Assembly (NCBI RefSeq): GCF_025685625.1
Contig: NZ_JAGSYI010000002.1
Location: forward strand, 1,798,001-1,862,000
Direction: 5' to 3'
Origin: Acidicapsa acidisoli
GTDB taxonomy: Bacteria > Acidobacteriota > Terriglobia > Terriglobales > Acidobacteriaceae
Length of the DNA: 64,000 bases
The notes under the pieces were generated by a model. That model made no database searches. It was not told the origin of the DNA and was given only the letters and a program-made list of their open reading frames with translations. Both the position numbers and the translations under genes were made by a program. How positions within the stretch are numbered: the first letter of the stretch is position 1; each line of letters starts with the position of its first letter. Shown here one piece after another: positions 27,746 to 35,564 of the stretch.

Positions 27746-27970
27746 ATGAGTATCAAACAGATAATCGCGGAACTCGATATTGAAATAGCACGTCTCGAAC
27801 AGACCAAGAATGTTCTGGCGGGCGCAACGGTGAAATGCGGACCAGGTAGACCAAAGCTAAGTACCGATACCGGCATTAAGAAAAAGCGCAAAATGCCGGC
27901 TGAGGGTCGCGCAAGGATTGTCGCAGCAGTTAAAGCACGGTGGGCGAAGGCAGAGAAGACGTCAAAATAG
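27746..27970 (+). CDS. Small basic protein, possibly DNA-binding
   Basis: The 74-residue product starts with a short predicted coiled-coil helix (IKQIIAELDIEIARLEQTKN). It passes through a CGPGRPKL segment and ends in a strongly basic tail (KKKRKMPAEGRARIVAAVKARWAKAEKTSK). GPGRPKL resembles an AT-hook core, and the helix-plus-basic-tail layout recalls small H-NS-like or ribbon proteins. I know similar short proteins from acidobacteria but not a characterised one. It stands alone between the kinase gene and a gene-poor stretch, and is preceded closely by one copy of the dispersed motif. The natural composition supports a real gene. Confidence 0.65.
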   Translation: MSIKQIIAELDIEIARLEQTKNVLAGATVKCGPGRPKLSTDTGIKKKRKMPAEGRARIVAAVKARWAKAEKTSK

Positions 27971-29495
27971 TATCGCTTGATCGAACTGTATTAGACTGCC
28001 TGATTGTCGAAATGTGCAGAACTTAGTGAGACACGGATAGGGCAAAAAACCTGCTCAGTCCTAATGGAAATCATGCGAAGTCGTTGCAAGCTCGCTATCT
28101 GAAAGCAACATGAGATCGGAGGCCAGGATATGAATCACGCCGACCTCGTTTTGCATGCGATGCGATCGGTTAGATCGAGGTCTTATTCATGTCCTTAGTG
28201 AGCCCCAAAAGGGCGACGAAGTGTGCGACAACAGAATTCCGGATGCAAAACATCAGCGGGTCGACTTGCATATAGCGTCACTAAATGCAACTTGACTTGC
28301 GTTTAGTTCACGCGCCCCCAATCCTCAGTCCAAGGCGCCTATGGGCTTCATGGCGTACCCCAATAATCGAATCGGGGCCTGGTCAGCAGTTTGGAGAAAT
28401 CGAATTTAGATGAAAGACCGCAAACTCTACATCGTTGGAAATGGATTCGAGGCTCATCTATTCGATCCCGAAATGTGCGGTGGGTGACTCTTCGCCCCGC
28501 AGGTCCTCGGCGGAAAGAATTTCGAGAGAGATACAATACGGACACATTTTGGATATCCGCTCGACCTCCTTCGCACATTTGGATTCTTCAAAGTCTTGAT
28601 CGCATACTTTACCTGCTTCCAGTGACCTCTTTCATTGTGGCTATTCTCGCGACAGGTTGGATGGGGGAGCCGTTGCGGCATGTCCGCGTGAAAGACAAGT
28701 TCTTTATCTAGGCAGCTGTTCCAATCATTATCTAGGTTGGCTTTGGACTACATCATCAGAGTCCGATGCATCGTTTCCTCGGTTTTTGATTAGTACGGTG
28801 TAGAGCACACGGCGGAGCGCGAGGGCATCAGCAGCCAGCGTCGTCGTTAAAGCGTTAACCCCGAATGGTTATGGTGCCTTGGGCTACAGTTGTTCTTCAT
28901 ACGAACGCGCTGACAGTCCCACCAAGACGTGCCTCTCGCCGTCCAAGATCCTGGCTCGGCACTCCGAAAGAAGGTCGCCTGTCACGCTGCGTTCGTCATG
29001 TATGAAGGTTCAAGTACACTTCAGCGTACTCGGATGGCGAATTCCGGTTGCGAGGTGTGGGAATGTTTCTAGAAGGGGGCAGGTTCCGAGCGCGAGGCCA
29101 TTTTGTGACCGGATTGTGCCAAGATCTGAAAATGATGCGAATCATGACAGATTTGAGCTTCGCAGAATCAATAGGTTGCTTAGATTGAGGTGGTGGTGTC
29201 GGGCCGCCTCCACCAATACCAAGTTACTTAAAATAAGATATTCACAGCGCCGAAGGCGCGAGTCGCAATCGGGCGAGATTGATCCTCCAACCGATCGACT
29301 CATCGAAGTACGATGGTTGGACTGAATTCATGGCATTCGCGACACTTGTGATAGCCTGTTTTCCGTGAGTTTTCGAGACTGAAGGGATCTTGATGTTCGA
29401 TCCCTCGACCACCCGAACCGAGCGTAGCCACGTTCGCGGCTCTTCTTTTGTCACACACAGGAACCGTGGCGCTATTCGTGGATGGGAAGACGCGA
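27971..29495. other. Gene-poor 1.5-kb stretch, possibly with decayed gene fragments
   Basis: No complete gene is supported. From ATG 28410 a 25-codon frame reads MKDRKLYIVGNGFEAHL and stops at 28487; its start resembles the N-terminus of AbiH-type proteins (xLYIxGNGFD). The following frames do not continue that family. Longer frames at 28391-28711 and 28879-29325 have unnatural composition. The stretch is visibly richer in A/T than its flanks and holds an inverted repeat at 28281-28306. Confidence 0.45.
28281..28306. promoter_or_regulatory. Inverted repeat of unknown role
   Basis: CTAAATGCAA and TTGCGTTTAG form 10-base arms (one mismatch) around a 6-base centre. The arm is typical of a dimeric repressor operator, but no regulator gene is adjacent. 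Confidence 0.35.
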
Positions 29496-30284
29496 ATGTC
29501 CCCCGAAAAGACGACTGACACCGAGATCTCGCAAGTTATAACGCTCTCCGGCACAGCGGGGCAATCGCGGGAACGAGTCTTTCTTGGCACCTCTGGTTGG
29601 GCGTATACGAGTTGGAGGCCCGGATTCTATCCTGAAGCGCTTCCTCAAAAGAAGTTCCTGGAATATTACGCAACTCAATTGAACTCGGTTGAGGTGAACT
29701 ACACCTTCCGCCAGTTGCCGACCGAGGGGACGCTGACGGGCTGGCTGGCGGCGACCGGCGACCACTTTCGCTTTTCGTTTAAAGCGCCGCAGCGAATCAC
29801 TCACATCCTTCGACTCAGCGACTGTTCAGACGCAGTCGCCGCGTTGTCGCGTGCACTCGCCCCGGTCGCGGCTGCTGGACGCATGGGTGTGCTGCTCTTC
29901 CAGCTTCCGCCTAATTTCAAGGCCGACGTACTTCGTCTCGACTCCTTCCTTGTGGATGCGAATCCGTATGGTTTGCGGATGGCTTTCGAGTTTCGGCACA
30001 GCACTTGGTTTTGCGACGAAGTGTATGCTGTGCTGCGGCATCATCGGGCCGCGCTCTGTGTTGCCGAGAGCGAAGATCTGGTGACTCCGGATATTGTGAC
30101 CGCTTCCTTCATGTGCTATCGATTGCGTAAGAGCGGATACTCCGCAGAGCAGCTCGACGCGCTTCAGAATACCCTGCGCAGGCGGCGTTCCGAGGGCGAG
30201 GTATTTGCCTATTTTAAGCACGAGGAGCAGCCGACCGGGGCTATCTGCGCGGTGAATACACTCCGAAGACTCCAGCTTCCATGA
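29496..30284 (+). CDS. DUF72 (YecE-like) protein
   Basis: The product has about 262 residues from ATG 29496, which has GGGAAGA upstream and lies just before the conserved start; an in-frame TTG at 29448 is less likely. DUF72 signatures are present: FLGTSGWAYTSWRPGFYP at the start, a LNSVEVNYTFRQLP strand, FRFSFKAPQRITH, an LLFQLPPNFKAD turn, an AFEFRHSTWF strand and, near the end, VFAYFKHEEQPTGAICAV. This TIM-barrel-like family is widespread, has conserved acidic and histidine residues suggestive of an enzyme, and has no established reaction. It precedes the sigma-54 activator by 164 bp on the same strand, but nothing shows functional linkage. Confidence 0.85.
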   Translation: MSPEKTTDTEISQVITLSGTAGQSRERVFLGTSGWAYTSWRPGFYPEALPQKKFLEYYATQLNSVEVNYTFRQLPTEGTLTGWLAATGDHFRFSFKAPQRITHILRLSDCSDAVAALSRALAPVAAAGRMGVLLFQLPPNFKADVLRLDSFLVDANPYGLRMAFEFRHSTWFCDEVYAVLRHHRAALCVAESEDLVTPDIVTASFMCYRLRKSGYSAEQLDALQNTLRRRRSEGEVFAYFKHEEQPTGAICAVNTLRRLQLP

Positions 30285-30448
30285 GCAGCCTTGGTAGCGG
30301 CTATACAAGCAAACGTAGCCACTGCGACGTGCTGAATGTATGGCAATCCAAAAGCAGCTAAGCCCATTGATAATGGTTAGACTCGGCACTGCAATGCAAT
30401 CTACAAGCCGGGTAAGTCATCCGGTTTTGTAGGATAGACTCTGGATAA

Positions 30449-33037
30449 ATGACGCAGATGATCTCCCCATCCAAATGCGAGATCAGCGGAGATGTCTCCG
30501 TCCTGCAGCGGAGCGCTGGGAGACGGTACGAAGCGGTGCTGTGCCTTAGCGAAATCCTCTCCCAGTGCCGCGAACCCGAGGATCTTACGAAGATCCTCTC
30601 TGATCAGCTGCGAGAATTTCTCGAGTTCCTGCAGTTCTACATCATTGTCTACAAAGAGAACTCGACGGAAGTCGAATGGATGGTGGTCGGCCAAGAAAAG
30701 AGCCTCGTAGCCGGCTATGCGGATGTACCCGTCGAACAGCGGCCGTCATGGCAGGCATACACTACCCAGGAGCCGTTTCATATTCGCGACTGGAACACGG
30801 ATGAAAGAGTACCGGCACGCCTCAAGGATGGAATTTCCGCTCAAGGACTCGACGTCGGCCCGCTTGTTTTTGTTCCCCTCACTACGCCGCATCGTCGTCT
30901 GGGCGCGTTGGGCATGTCCGGCTCTCCTGGAACCGAATACAGCAGCGATGACATTGGCTTCTTGCGACTCATTGGCCGAGTCGTCGCATTCGCGATTGAC
31001 GACAATTTCAATCTTCGCCAGGCGCAGGCGGCTCGCGCGGAATTAGAGCGTCAGAATGAAAAGCTCCAGCGCAGTGAACGCGAGCTGCGCGATGTTATCG
31101 AATCGATTCCATCCATGGCGTGGTCAGCCTCGGCAGACGGAGCGGCTGAATTCTTCAATCGACGCTGGTTAGATTACGCTGGGCTTACGGCGGAGCAGGC
31201 ACAGGGTTGGGGCTGGACAACTGCGGTCCACCCTGACGATCTAAAAATTCTGGTGGAGTACTGGCAGGGGATGTTGGTTTCCGGCAAACCGGGTGAGATC
31301 GAAGGGCGTCTGCGCCGTTTCGACGGAGTATACCGGTGGTTCTATTTCCGCGCGACTCCGGCCTTCGACGAAAGCGGAAAGGTTGTCAAATGGTACGGAA
31401 CGAATACCGATATTGAGCTACGAAAAAAAGCTGAGCAGAATCTCGCCGTCCAGAACACTCGACTTCAACTCCTTCTGAAGCTCACCAACCAGATCACTTC
31501 CGATTTGGAGCTTCGGAAAGTGCTGCGTGCAATCTCTGCCAGTATTCGGGAACTGATGCATTGTGATCTAGTACACATCTCGTTGCCTGATGCAGCATCG
31601 GGAAAATTCCGGGTGCACGCATTGGATTTTCCGGACGGCAGAGGCTTTGTTAAAGAAGAACTACTCATCACTCCGGCGGGCGTCGCCAAACGAGCTCTTG
31701 AAACCCTGGAGCCAGCGGTTAGACGCATAGGCAATCGCGAGGATTTTCCTCCCGATTATTACGAGTTACTGCTCGCTGAGGGAGTGAAGAGTCAATGTGT
31801 GATACCTCTCGTGAATCAGGGGCGAGTAGTCGGAGTCCTGGCAATTGCCCGGACCACAGACAACGGATTTACGCCTGAGGATATCGACTTCCTTAAAGAC
31901 GCGTCCGGGCAAATAGCGATTGCCATTGAGAATTGCCTCGCGTTTCGCGAAGTTACCGAACTCAAAGAAAAACTTGCTCAGGAAAAGCTCTATCTTGAAT
32001 CAGAGATCCGGGGCGACATGGAGTTCGGGCAGATTGTGGGGCACAGCCCGGCGCTGAAGCGCGTTCTGCAATTGGTCGAAACCGTCGCAGCCGTCGATTC
32101 AACCGTCCTGGTACTCGGTGAAACGGGCACGGGCAAAGAGTTGATTGCCCGTGCGATTCACGATAGCAGCCGCCGGAAGGATCGCACCTTTGTGAAGGTG
32201 AACTGTGCCGCCATTCCGACGGGCCTGCTAGAGAGCGAGTTGTTTGGTCATGAAAAGGGAGCCTTCACGGGCGCGATTATTCAAAAGATCGGCAGGCTGG
32301 AACTTGCCGATCAAGGCACCCTGTTCCTGGACGAAGTTGGCGATATTCCGCTTGAAATCCAACCCAAGCTATTGCGGGCGTTGCAGGAGCGGGAATTCGA
32401 ACGGCTCGGAAGCACGCGCACCCGCAGGGTGAACATTCGACTCATCGCCGCCACCAACCGCGATCTCGAAAAAATGATGGCTGAGCATGAATTCCGCAGC
32501 GATCTGTACTACCGCCTGAACGTGTTTCCGATCCGAATACCGCCGCTGCGGGAGCGCAAGGAAGACATTCCTCTACTCGTGAGCTATTTCGTTGAGAAAT
32601 TCTCCAAACAGATGCAGAAGAAAATCGACAGCATTCCTACGGCTGTAATGAAGAGCCTGAAGATATGGGAGTGGCCCGGAAACATCCGCGAACTTGAGAA
32701 CCTCGTCGAACGCGCGGTAATCCTTACGCGCGGCAGATCGCTGGAGGCTCCGTTATCGGAGCTACGCAAAGTGGCGGTTGATAATGGTGAGCGCACCCCG
32801 GCAGATCAAGACAACATTGCCCGCATTGTGAAAGAGACCATCAAAGCACTACATGCGAACAGCGCCGTGGCGGATCAGGATACGAAGAAGCAGAGAGACG
32901 CGATCGTGCGCGCGCTCACTGAATCGAATGGGCGCGTGGGTGGCACCGATGGAGCCGCCGCGTACATGGGCCTCAACCGCACTACTCTCCTCGCCCGAAT
33001 GAAAAAACTCGGCATCGATGCCCGGGACTATGCCTGA
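30449..33037 (+). CDS. Sigma-54-dependent transcriptional activator: GAF - PAS - GAF - AAA+ - Fis HTH
   Basis: The 862-residue product is a complete bacterial enhancer-binding protein. Residues about 35-190 form a first GAF domain, 212-325 a PAS/PAC domain ([15 protein letters not shown] ... [14 protein letters not shown]) and 345-505 a second GAF. The AAA+ domain has Walker A GETGTGKE near 557, the sigma-54 contact loop GAFTGA near 605, Walker B LFLDEVGD near 625 and an R-finger region. A Fis-type helix-turn-helix is at about 827-862 ([20 protein letters not shown]). There is no receiver domain, so control is probably by ligand binding to the GAF/PAS part, as in FhlA or NorR. Directly downstream lie two sigma-54 promoters, each with an inverted repeat upstream, so the following STAS-like/SDR/hydrolase/reductase genes are the likely targets. 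Confidence 0.92.
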   Translation: MTQMISPSKCEISGDVSVLQRSAGRRYEAVLCLSEILSQCREPEDLTKILSDQLREFLEFLQFYIIVYKENSTEVEWMVVGQEKSLVAGYADVPVEQRPSWQAYTTQEPFHIRDWNTDERVPARLKDGISAQGLDVGPLVFVPLTTPHRRLGALGMSGSPGTEYSSDDIGFLRLIGRVVAFAIDDNFNLRQAQAARAELERQNEKLQRSERELRDVIESIPSMAWSASADGAAEFFNRRWLDYAGLTAEQAQGWGWTTAVHPDDLKILVEYWQGMLVSGKPGEIEGRLRRFDGVYRWFYFRATPAFDESGKVVKWYGTNTDIELRKKAEQNLAVQNTRLQLLLKLTNQITSDLELRKVLRAISASIRELMHCDLVHISLPDAASGKFRVHALDFPDGRGFVKEELLITPAGVAKRALETLEPAVRRIGNREDFPPDYYELLLAEGVKSQCVIPLVNQGRVVGVLAIARTTDNGFTPEDIDFLKDASGQIAIAIENCLAFREVTELKEKLAQEKLYLESEIRGDMEFGQIVGHSPALKRVLQLVETVAAVDSTVLVLGETGTGKELIARAIHDSSRRKDRTFVKVNCAAIPTGLLESELFGHEKGAFTGAIIQKIGRLELADQGTLFLDEVGDIPLEIQPKLLRALQEREFERLGSTRTRRVNIRLIAATNRDLEKMMAEHEFRSDLYYRLNVFPIRIPPLRERKEDIPLLVSYFVEKFSKQMQKKIDSIPTAVMKSLKIWEWPGNIRELENLVERAVILTRGRSLEAPLSELRKVAVDNGERTPADQDNIARIVKETIKALHANSAVADQDTKKQRDAIVRALTESNGRVGGTDGAAAYMGLNRTTLLARMKKLGIDARDYA

Positions 33038-33052
33038 TGCACTCAGCATAAG

Positions 33053-33071
33053 TGTCAAAGCTGCTTTGACA
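33053..33071. promoter_or_regulatory. Inverted repeat, probable activator binding site (UAS 1)
   Basis: TGTCAAA and TTTGACA, perfect 7-base arms, flank a 5-base centre. Its centre is 78 bp upstream of the -24 GG of the next sigma-54 promoter. It begins 16 bp after the activator stop codon and lacks a T tract, so a terminator is less likely. Confidence 0.65.
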
Positions 33072-33137
33072 GTCTCAACTCTCGTCAGCCGAGCCCTATT
33101 CCGTACTGAAAACAAAAGTACTTACCGCTCCGAGCGT

Positions 33138-33155
33138 TTGGCAGCCGCCTTGCTT
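33138..33155 (+). promoter_or_regulatory. Sigma-54 promoter (-24/-12) for the STAS-like gene
   Basis: TTGGCA, then GCCGCC, then TTGCTT gives GG at 33140-33141 and GC at 33152-33153, exactly 10 bases apart, matching TGGCAC-N5-TTGCW well. A start site near 33164 would leave a leader of about 17 bases before ATG 33181. Confidence 0.75.
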
Positions 33156-33180
33156 CCTGACGCCTTAGGGACAGGTGCGC

Positions 33181-33507
33181 ATGTTGAAGATATCGCTTGT
33201 CGATGGCCAACGCGAACGCAAGCTCATTGTGGAGGGCACACTAGTACCCCCCTGGGTCAGTGAACTCGAAATCGCCTGCGAAAAAGCAGGAGATGATCTT
33301 GATGGCCGCAAACTCGTCGTTGACCTGAGAGGCCTGACGCGAATCGCTCCGGAGGGAGAGCGTGTGCTCTTGCAATTGATAAAAAACAAGATCAAGCTCC
33401 AATGCGGCGTCTTTGTGAAGGAGCTTCTGAGACAACTTGTTCGCAGCACTCATCAGAACGCATCGGCCGCGACAGATGTCCTAAATGATGTGGATTCGGA
33501 AGGATGA
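33181..33507 (+). CDS. Small STAS-like protein
   Basis: The 108-residue product starts at ATG 33181 (MLKISLVDG); a GTG two codons earlier is possible. The pattern fits a STAS-like fold: an N-terminal strand pair (RKLIVEGTLVPPWVSELE), a helix, a central hydrophobic strand (KLVVDLRGLTRIAPEG) and a helix (ERVLLQLIKNKI), followed by another strand and helix (GVFVKELLRQLV). STAS proteins are anti-anti-sigma-type or ligand-binding modules. Similar single-domain proteins occur next to catabolic genes in acidobacteria with unknown role. The gene has its own sigma-54 promoter and upstream repeat, between the activator gene and the SDR operon, so it is probably co-controlled with the catabolic genes and may modulate the response. 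Cytoplasmic. Confidence 0.7.
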   Translation: MLKISLVDGQRERKLIVEGTLVPPWVSELEIACEKAGDDLDGRKLVVDLRGLTRIAPEGERVLLQLIKNKIKLQCGVFVKELLRQLVRSTHQNASAATDVLNDVDSEG

Positions 33508-33541
33508 GTGTAAGGTCAGCCCGAGATGGGCCTGGAGCGAC

Positions 33542-33570
33542 TGTCAACGCCCTCGATAACAGCCTTGACA
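33542..33570. promoter_or_regulatory. Inverted repeat, probable activator binding site (UAS 2)
   Basis: TGTCAA (33542-33547) and TTGACA (33565-33570) flank 17 bases. The half-sites equal those of UAS 1 but lie 10 bp, about one DNA turn, further apart. The centre is 87 bp upstream of the -24 GG of the SDR operon promoter. Confidence 0.55.
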
Positions 33571-33640
33571 CCTTCCTCCTTGTCTCGATGCTTCGAATGC
33601 GTCACCACCCTGTTTTCAATCGCTTACCGGAAGCTGAGAG

Positions 33641-33658
33641 TTGGCACGCTGATTGCAT
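33641..33658 (+). promoter_or_regulatory. Sigma-54 promoter (-24/-12) for the SDR operon
   Basis: TTGGCACG-CTGA-TTGCAT is nearly the ideal sigma-54 consensus. GG at 33643-33644 and GC at 33655-33656 are 10 bases apart. A start near 33668 gives a leader of about 35 bases to the GGGAGG-preceded ATG at 33702. Confidence 0.85.
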
Positions 33659-33701
33659 TCCTGCCAGCGCAGGCCAACTGCCACAACCATGGGAGGTAGT
33701 A

Positions 33702-34541
33702 ATGAGCACCACAACCGAGACGACTCTTCACATTCCTAATCCTGCAAGCCATGCTGCGCAGAAGCCTCGCGCAGCGCTGAATCACGTAGGCGCCAAGCGG
33801 CTCGCGGGCAAAATCGCGGTCATCACTGGCGGCTCGACTGGGATGGGTCTGGCCACAGCAAAGCGATTTGTACTGGAAGGGGCGGATCACGTCTTCATCA
33901 CGGGCCGTCGCAAGGATGCGTTGGAATCTGCCATTGCTGAAATCGGCGAAAAGGTGACGGCCGTCCCAGGCGACGTCGCCAGCCTGAGCGACCTTGACCG
34001 AGTGTACGAGTTAGTCGATGGATATGGTCGAAAAATCGACGTGGTCTTCGCGAACGCTGGGATTTCACAAGTGGCACCGTTGGGAACTGTCGACGAGAAA
34101 TTCTTCGACCTTCACTTTGATGCGAATGTGAAGGGACTGTTTTTCACGGTGCAGAAGGCGCTTCCTCTGCTAAAGGATGGCGCGTCGATCATCCTGAACG
34201 CATCGATTGCCACCATCAAGGGCTTTCCCGGCATCAGCGTGTATAGCGCCACAAAGGCCGCTGTCCGATCCTTCGCACGCACATGGACCAATGAACTCCG
34301 CGAACGCCATATCCGCGTGAACGCGATTAGCCCGGGCCATATCGATACGCCGATATTCGAAAGCTGGCAGACCGGCGAGGCGCTCACTCAGATGAAAGAA
34401 GAGCTCGCAAAGAACGTTCCATTAGGACGACTCGGAGATCCGGATGAAATTGCCAAGGCCGTCGCATTTCTCGCATCGGACGAAGCAAGTTACATCTCTG
34501 GCATCGAGCTCTTCGTCGATGGCGGCGTGGCGCAAATCTAA
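33702..34541 (+). CDS. Short-chain dehydrogenase/reductase (SDR)
   Basis: The start at 33702 has GGGAGGTAGTA upstream; longer in-frame readings run through the promoter and are rejected. The 279-residue enzyme has the classical SDR set: TGGSTGMG dinucleotide-binding turn near residue 41, NAGIS, an active-site Ser in LNASIAT, and the YSATK catalytic pair (Tyr and Lys). A DVAS-type turn and the VDGGVAQI end also fit. The Arg residues of TGRRKD after strand 2 suggest NADP(H). Family members interconvert alcohols and ketones on many substrates. As first gene of a sigma-54-controlled operon followed by a putative diketone hydrolase, it may oxidise a hydroxy-ketone to a 1,3-diketone; this is an inference. 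Cytoplasmic. Confidence 0.9.
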   Translation: MSTTTETTLHIPNPASHAAQKPRAALNHVGAKRLAGKIAVITGGSTGMGLATAKRFVLEGADHVFITGRRKDALESAIAEIGEKVTAVPGDVASLSDLDRVYELVDGYGRKIDVVFANAGISQVAPLGTVDEKFFDLHFDANVKGLFFTVQKALPLLKDGASIILNASIATIKGFPGISVYSATKAAVRSFARTWTNELRERHIRVNAISPGHIDTPIFESWQTGEALTQMKEELAKNVPLGRLGDPDEIAKAVAFLASDEASYISGIELFVDGGVAQI

Positions 34542-34646
34542 TCAGCCGCATGCTTTCATTCCAGTCCGATCCTGAGTCTTCCGAGACTATAGGACAGAGG
34601 CGGAGGATTCAAGCTCAACAATCAAAAACCGAAGATGGAGAATCCT

Positions 34647-35453
34647 ATGCAAACCGCTCAAGCGGATTACTTCACCGCATATCACAATCTGAAGCTGACT
34701 CGCGATGCCGATGGCGTGCTGGTTGTCGAGTTCCATAGCAACGGAGGGCCGTGCATTATGAACGCGCAGGGTCACACGGAGTTTGTCGATGCGTTTTACC
34801 GGATCGGACAAGACCGCGCCAACAAGATCGTTATCCTCACCGGCGCGGGAGGGGACTTCATTATCGATGTTGACTGGTCATCGTTCGGCGACGTTTCTGA
34901 TCCCGGCGTCTGGAGCCAGGTTCACGACGAGGGCGTTCAGGTTCTGGAAAACATCGCTAACATACGTGTGCCGGTGATCGCGGCGATCGAGGGACGCGCC
35001 TACGTGCACTCCGATTATGTACTGCTCGCCAATGTCATTGTTGCGGGCGATGGTGCGACCTTTCAGGATGTTGCGCACTACGCCGTAGGGGTTGCGCCTG
35101 GGGACGGCATCTTTACGACGTGGAGTTATCGCGCCGGCGCAGGAAGAGCCGAAGCGTTCCTTCTAAATCCGCAACCATTGAAGGCGCGCACCGCACAGGA
35201 ATGGGGAGTCGTGGCTGAGGTTGTGCCGAACGGTAAGACTCTCGCCAGGGCACGCGAATTGGCCGCGCTCTATTTGAAGGCCCCAGAGGTAACTCGGCGT
35301 AACACGCGGGTTCACTTTATCCAGCCCCTGAAAGAGCGCGTTGCGCGGGAAGTCGGGTATGGGCTATCGCTTGAAGGAGCGTCAGCGGCCGACCTAGTGA
35401 AGTCGATGCATTCAAACACGGAACCCGAAGCTGCGACGGCAGGTGTTGCATAA
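34647..35453 (+). CDS. Crotonase-fold C-C hydrolase, 6-oxocamphor-hydrolase-like
   Basis: ATG 34647 is preferred over 34635 because GGAG lies six bases upstream. The 268-residue product has the crotonase fold (KIVILTGAGGDF, VPVIAAIEG, ATFQD, GVVAEVV). It differs from CoA-thioester enzymes and, as far as I can align from memory, follows 6-oxocamphor hydrolase of Rhodococcus. The three catalytic residues of that enzyme (His122, His145, Asp154) correspond to His121 (RAYVHSD), His144 (QDVAHYA) and Asp153 (APGDG) here. Flanking blocks such as RENKVVILTG versus RANKIVILTG also match. That enzyme cleaves a cyclic 1,3-diketone by retro-Claisen hydrolysis without CoA. A generic enoyl-CoA hydratase call is therefore less apt. 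It is the second gene of the operon, 105 bp after the SDR. Confidence 0.78.
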   Translation: MQTAQADYFTAYHNLKLTRDADGVLVVEFHSNGGPCIMNAQGHTEFVDAFYRIGQDRANKIVILTGAGGDFIIDVDWSSFGDVSDPGVWSQVHDEGVQVLENIANIRVPVIAAIEGRAYVHSDYVLLANVIVAGDGATFQDVAHYAVGVAPGDGIFTTWSYRAGAGRAEAFLLNPQPLKARTAQEWGVVAEVVPNGKTLARARELAALYLKAPEVTRRNTRVHFIQPLKERVAREVGYGLSLEGASAADLVKSMHSNTEPEAATAGVA

Positions 35454-35564
35454 GTGCGTCTGAAACGACTACTCTGGCCCGGCGGCGCAGTGGATCGCGG
35501 CGCCGACTGGAGGATTCTGCGTTTATTGAATCATCACAAACAAACCTTTCTCCGGAGGAATTGC

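Noticed and set aside
28391-28711. Plus-strand frame of 106 codons with a hydrophobic C-terminal part
   Set aside because: The first 60 residues are rich in Arg and Trp without pattern, the start has no suitable ribosome site and no family is recognised.
30385-30397. GGCACTGCAATGC before the activator gene, as a third sigma-54 promoter
   Set aside because: GG and GC are separated by 9 bases, not 10, and sigma-54 is strict about this distance.
33053-33071. Inverted repeat after the activator gene read as a terminator
   Set aside because: The stem is short and A/T-rich at its base, no T tract follows, and the same half-sites recur before the next sigma-54 promoter.
33504-33701. N-terminal extension of the SDR protein by 66 residues
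   Set aside because: It would run through the sigma-54 promoter, has no SDR homology, and a strong ribosome site precedes ATG 33702.
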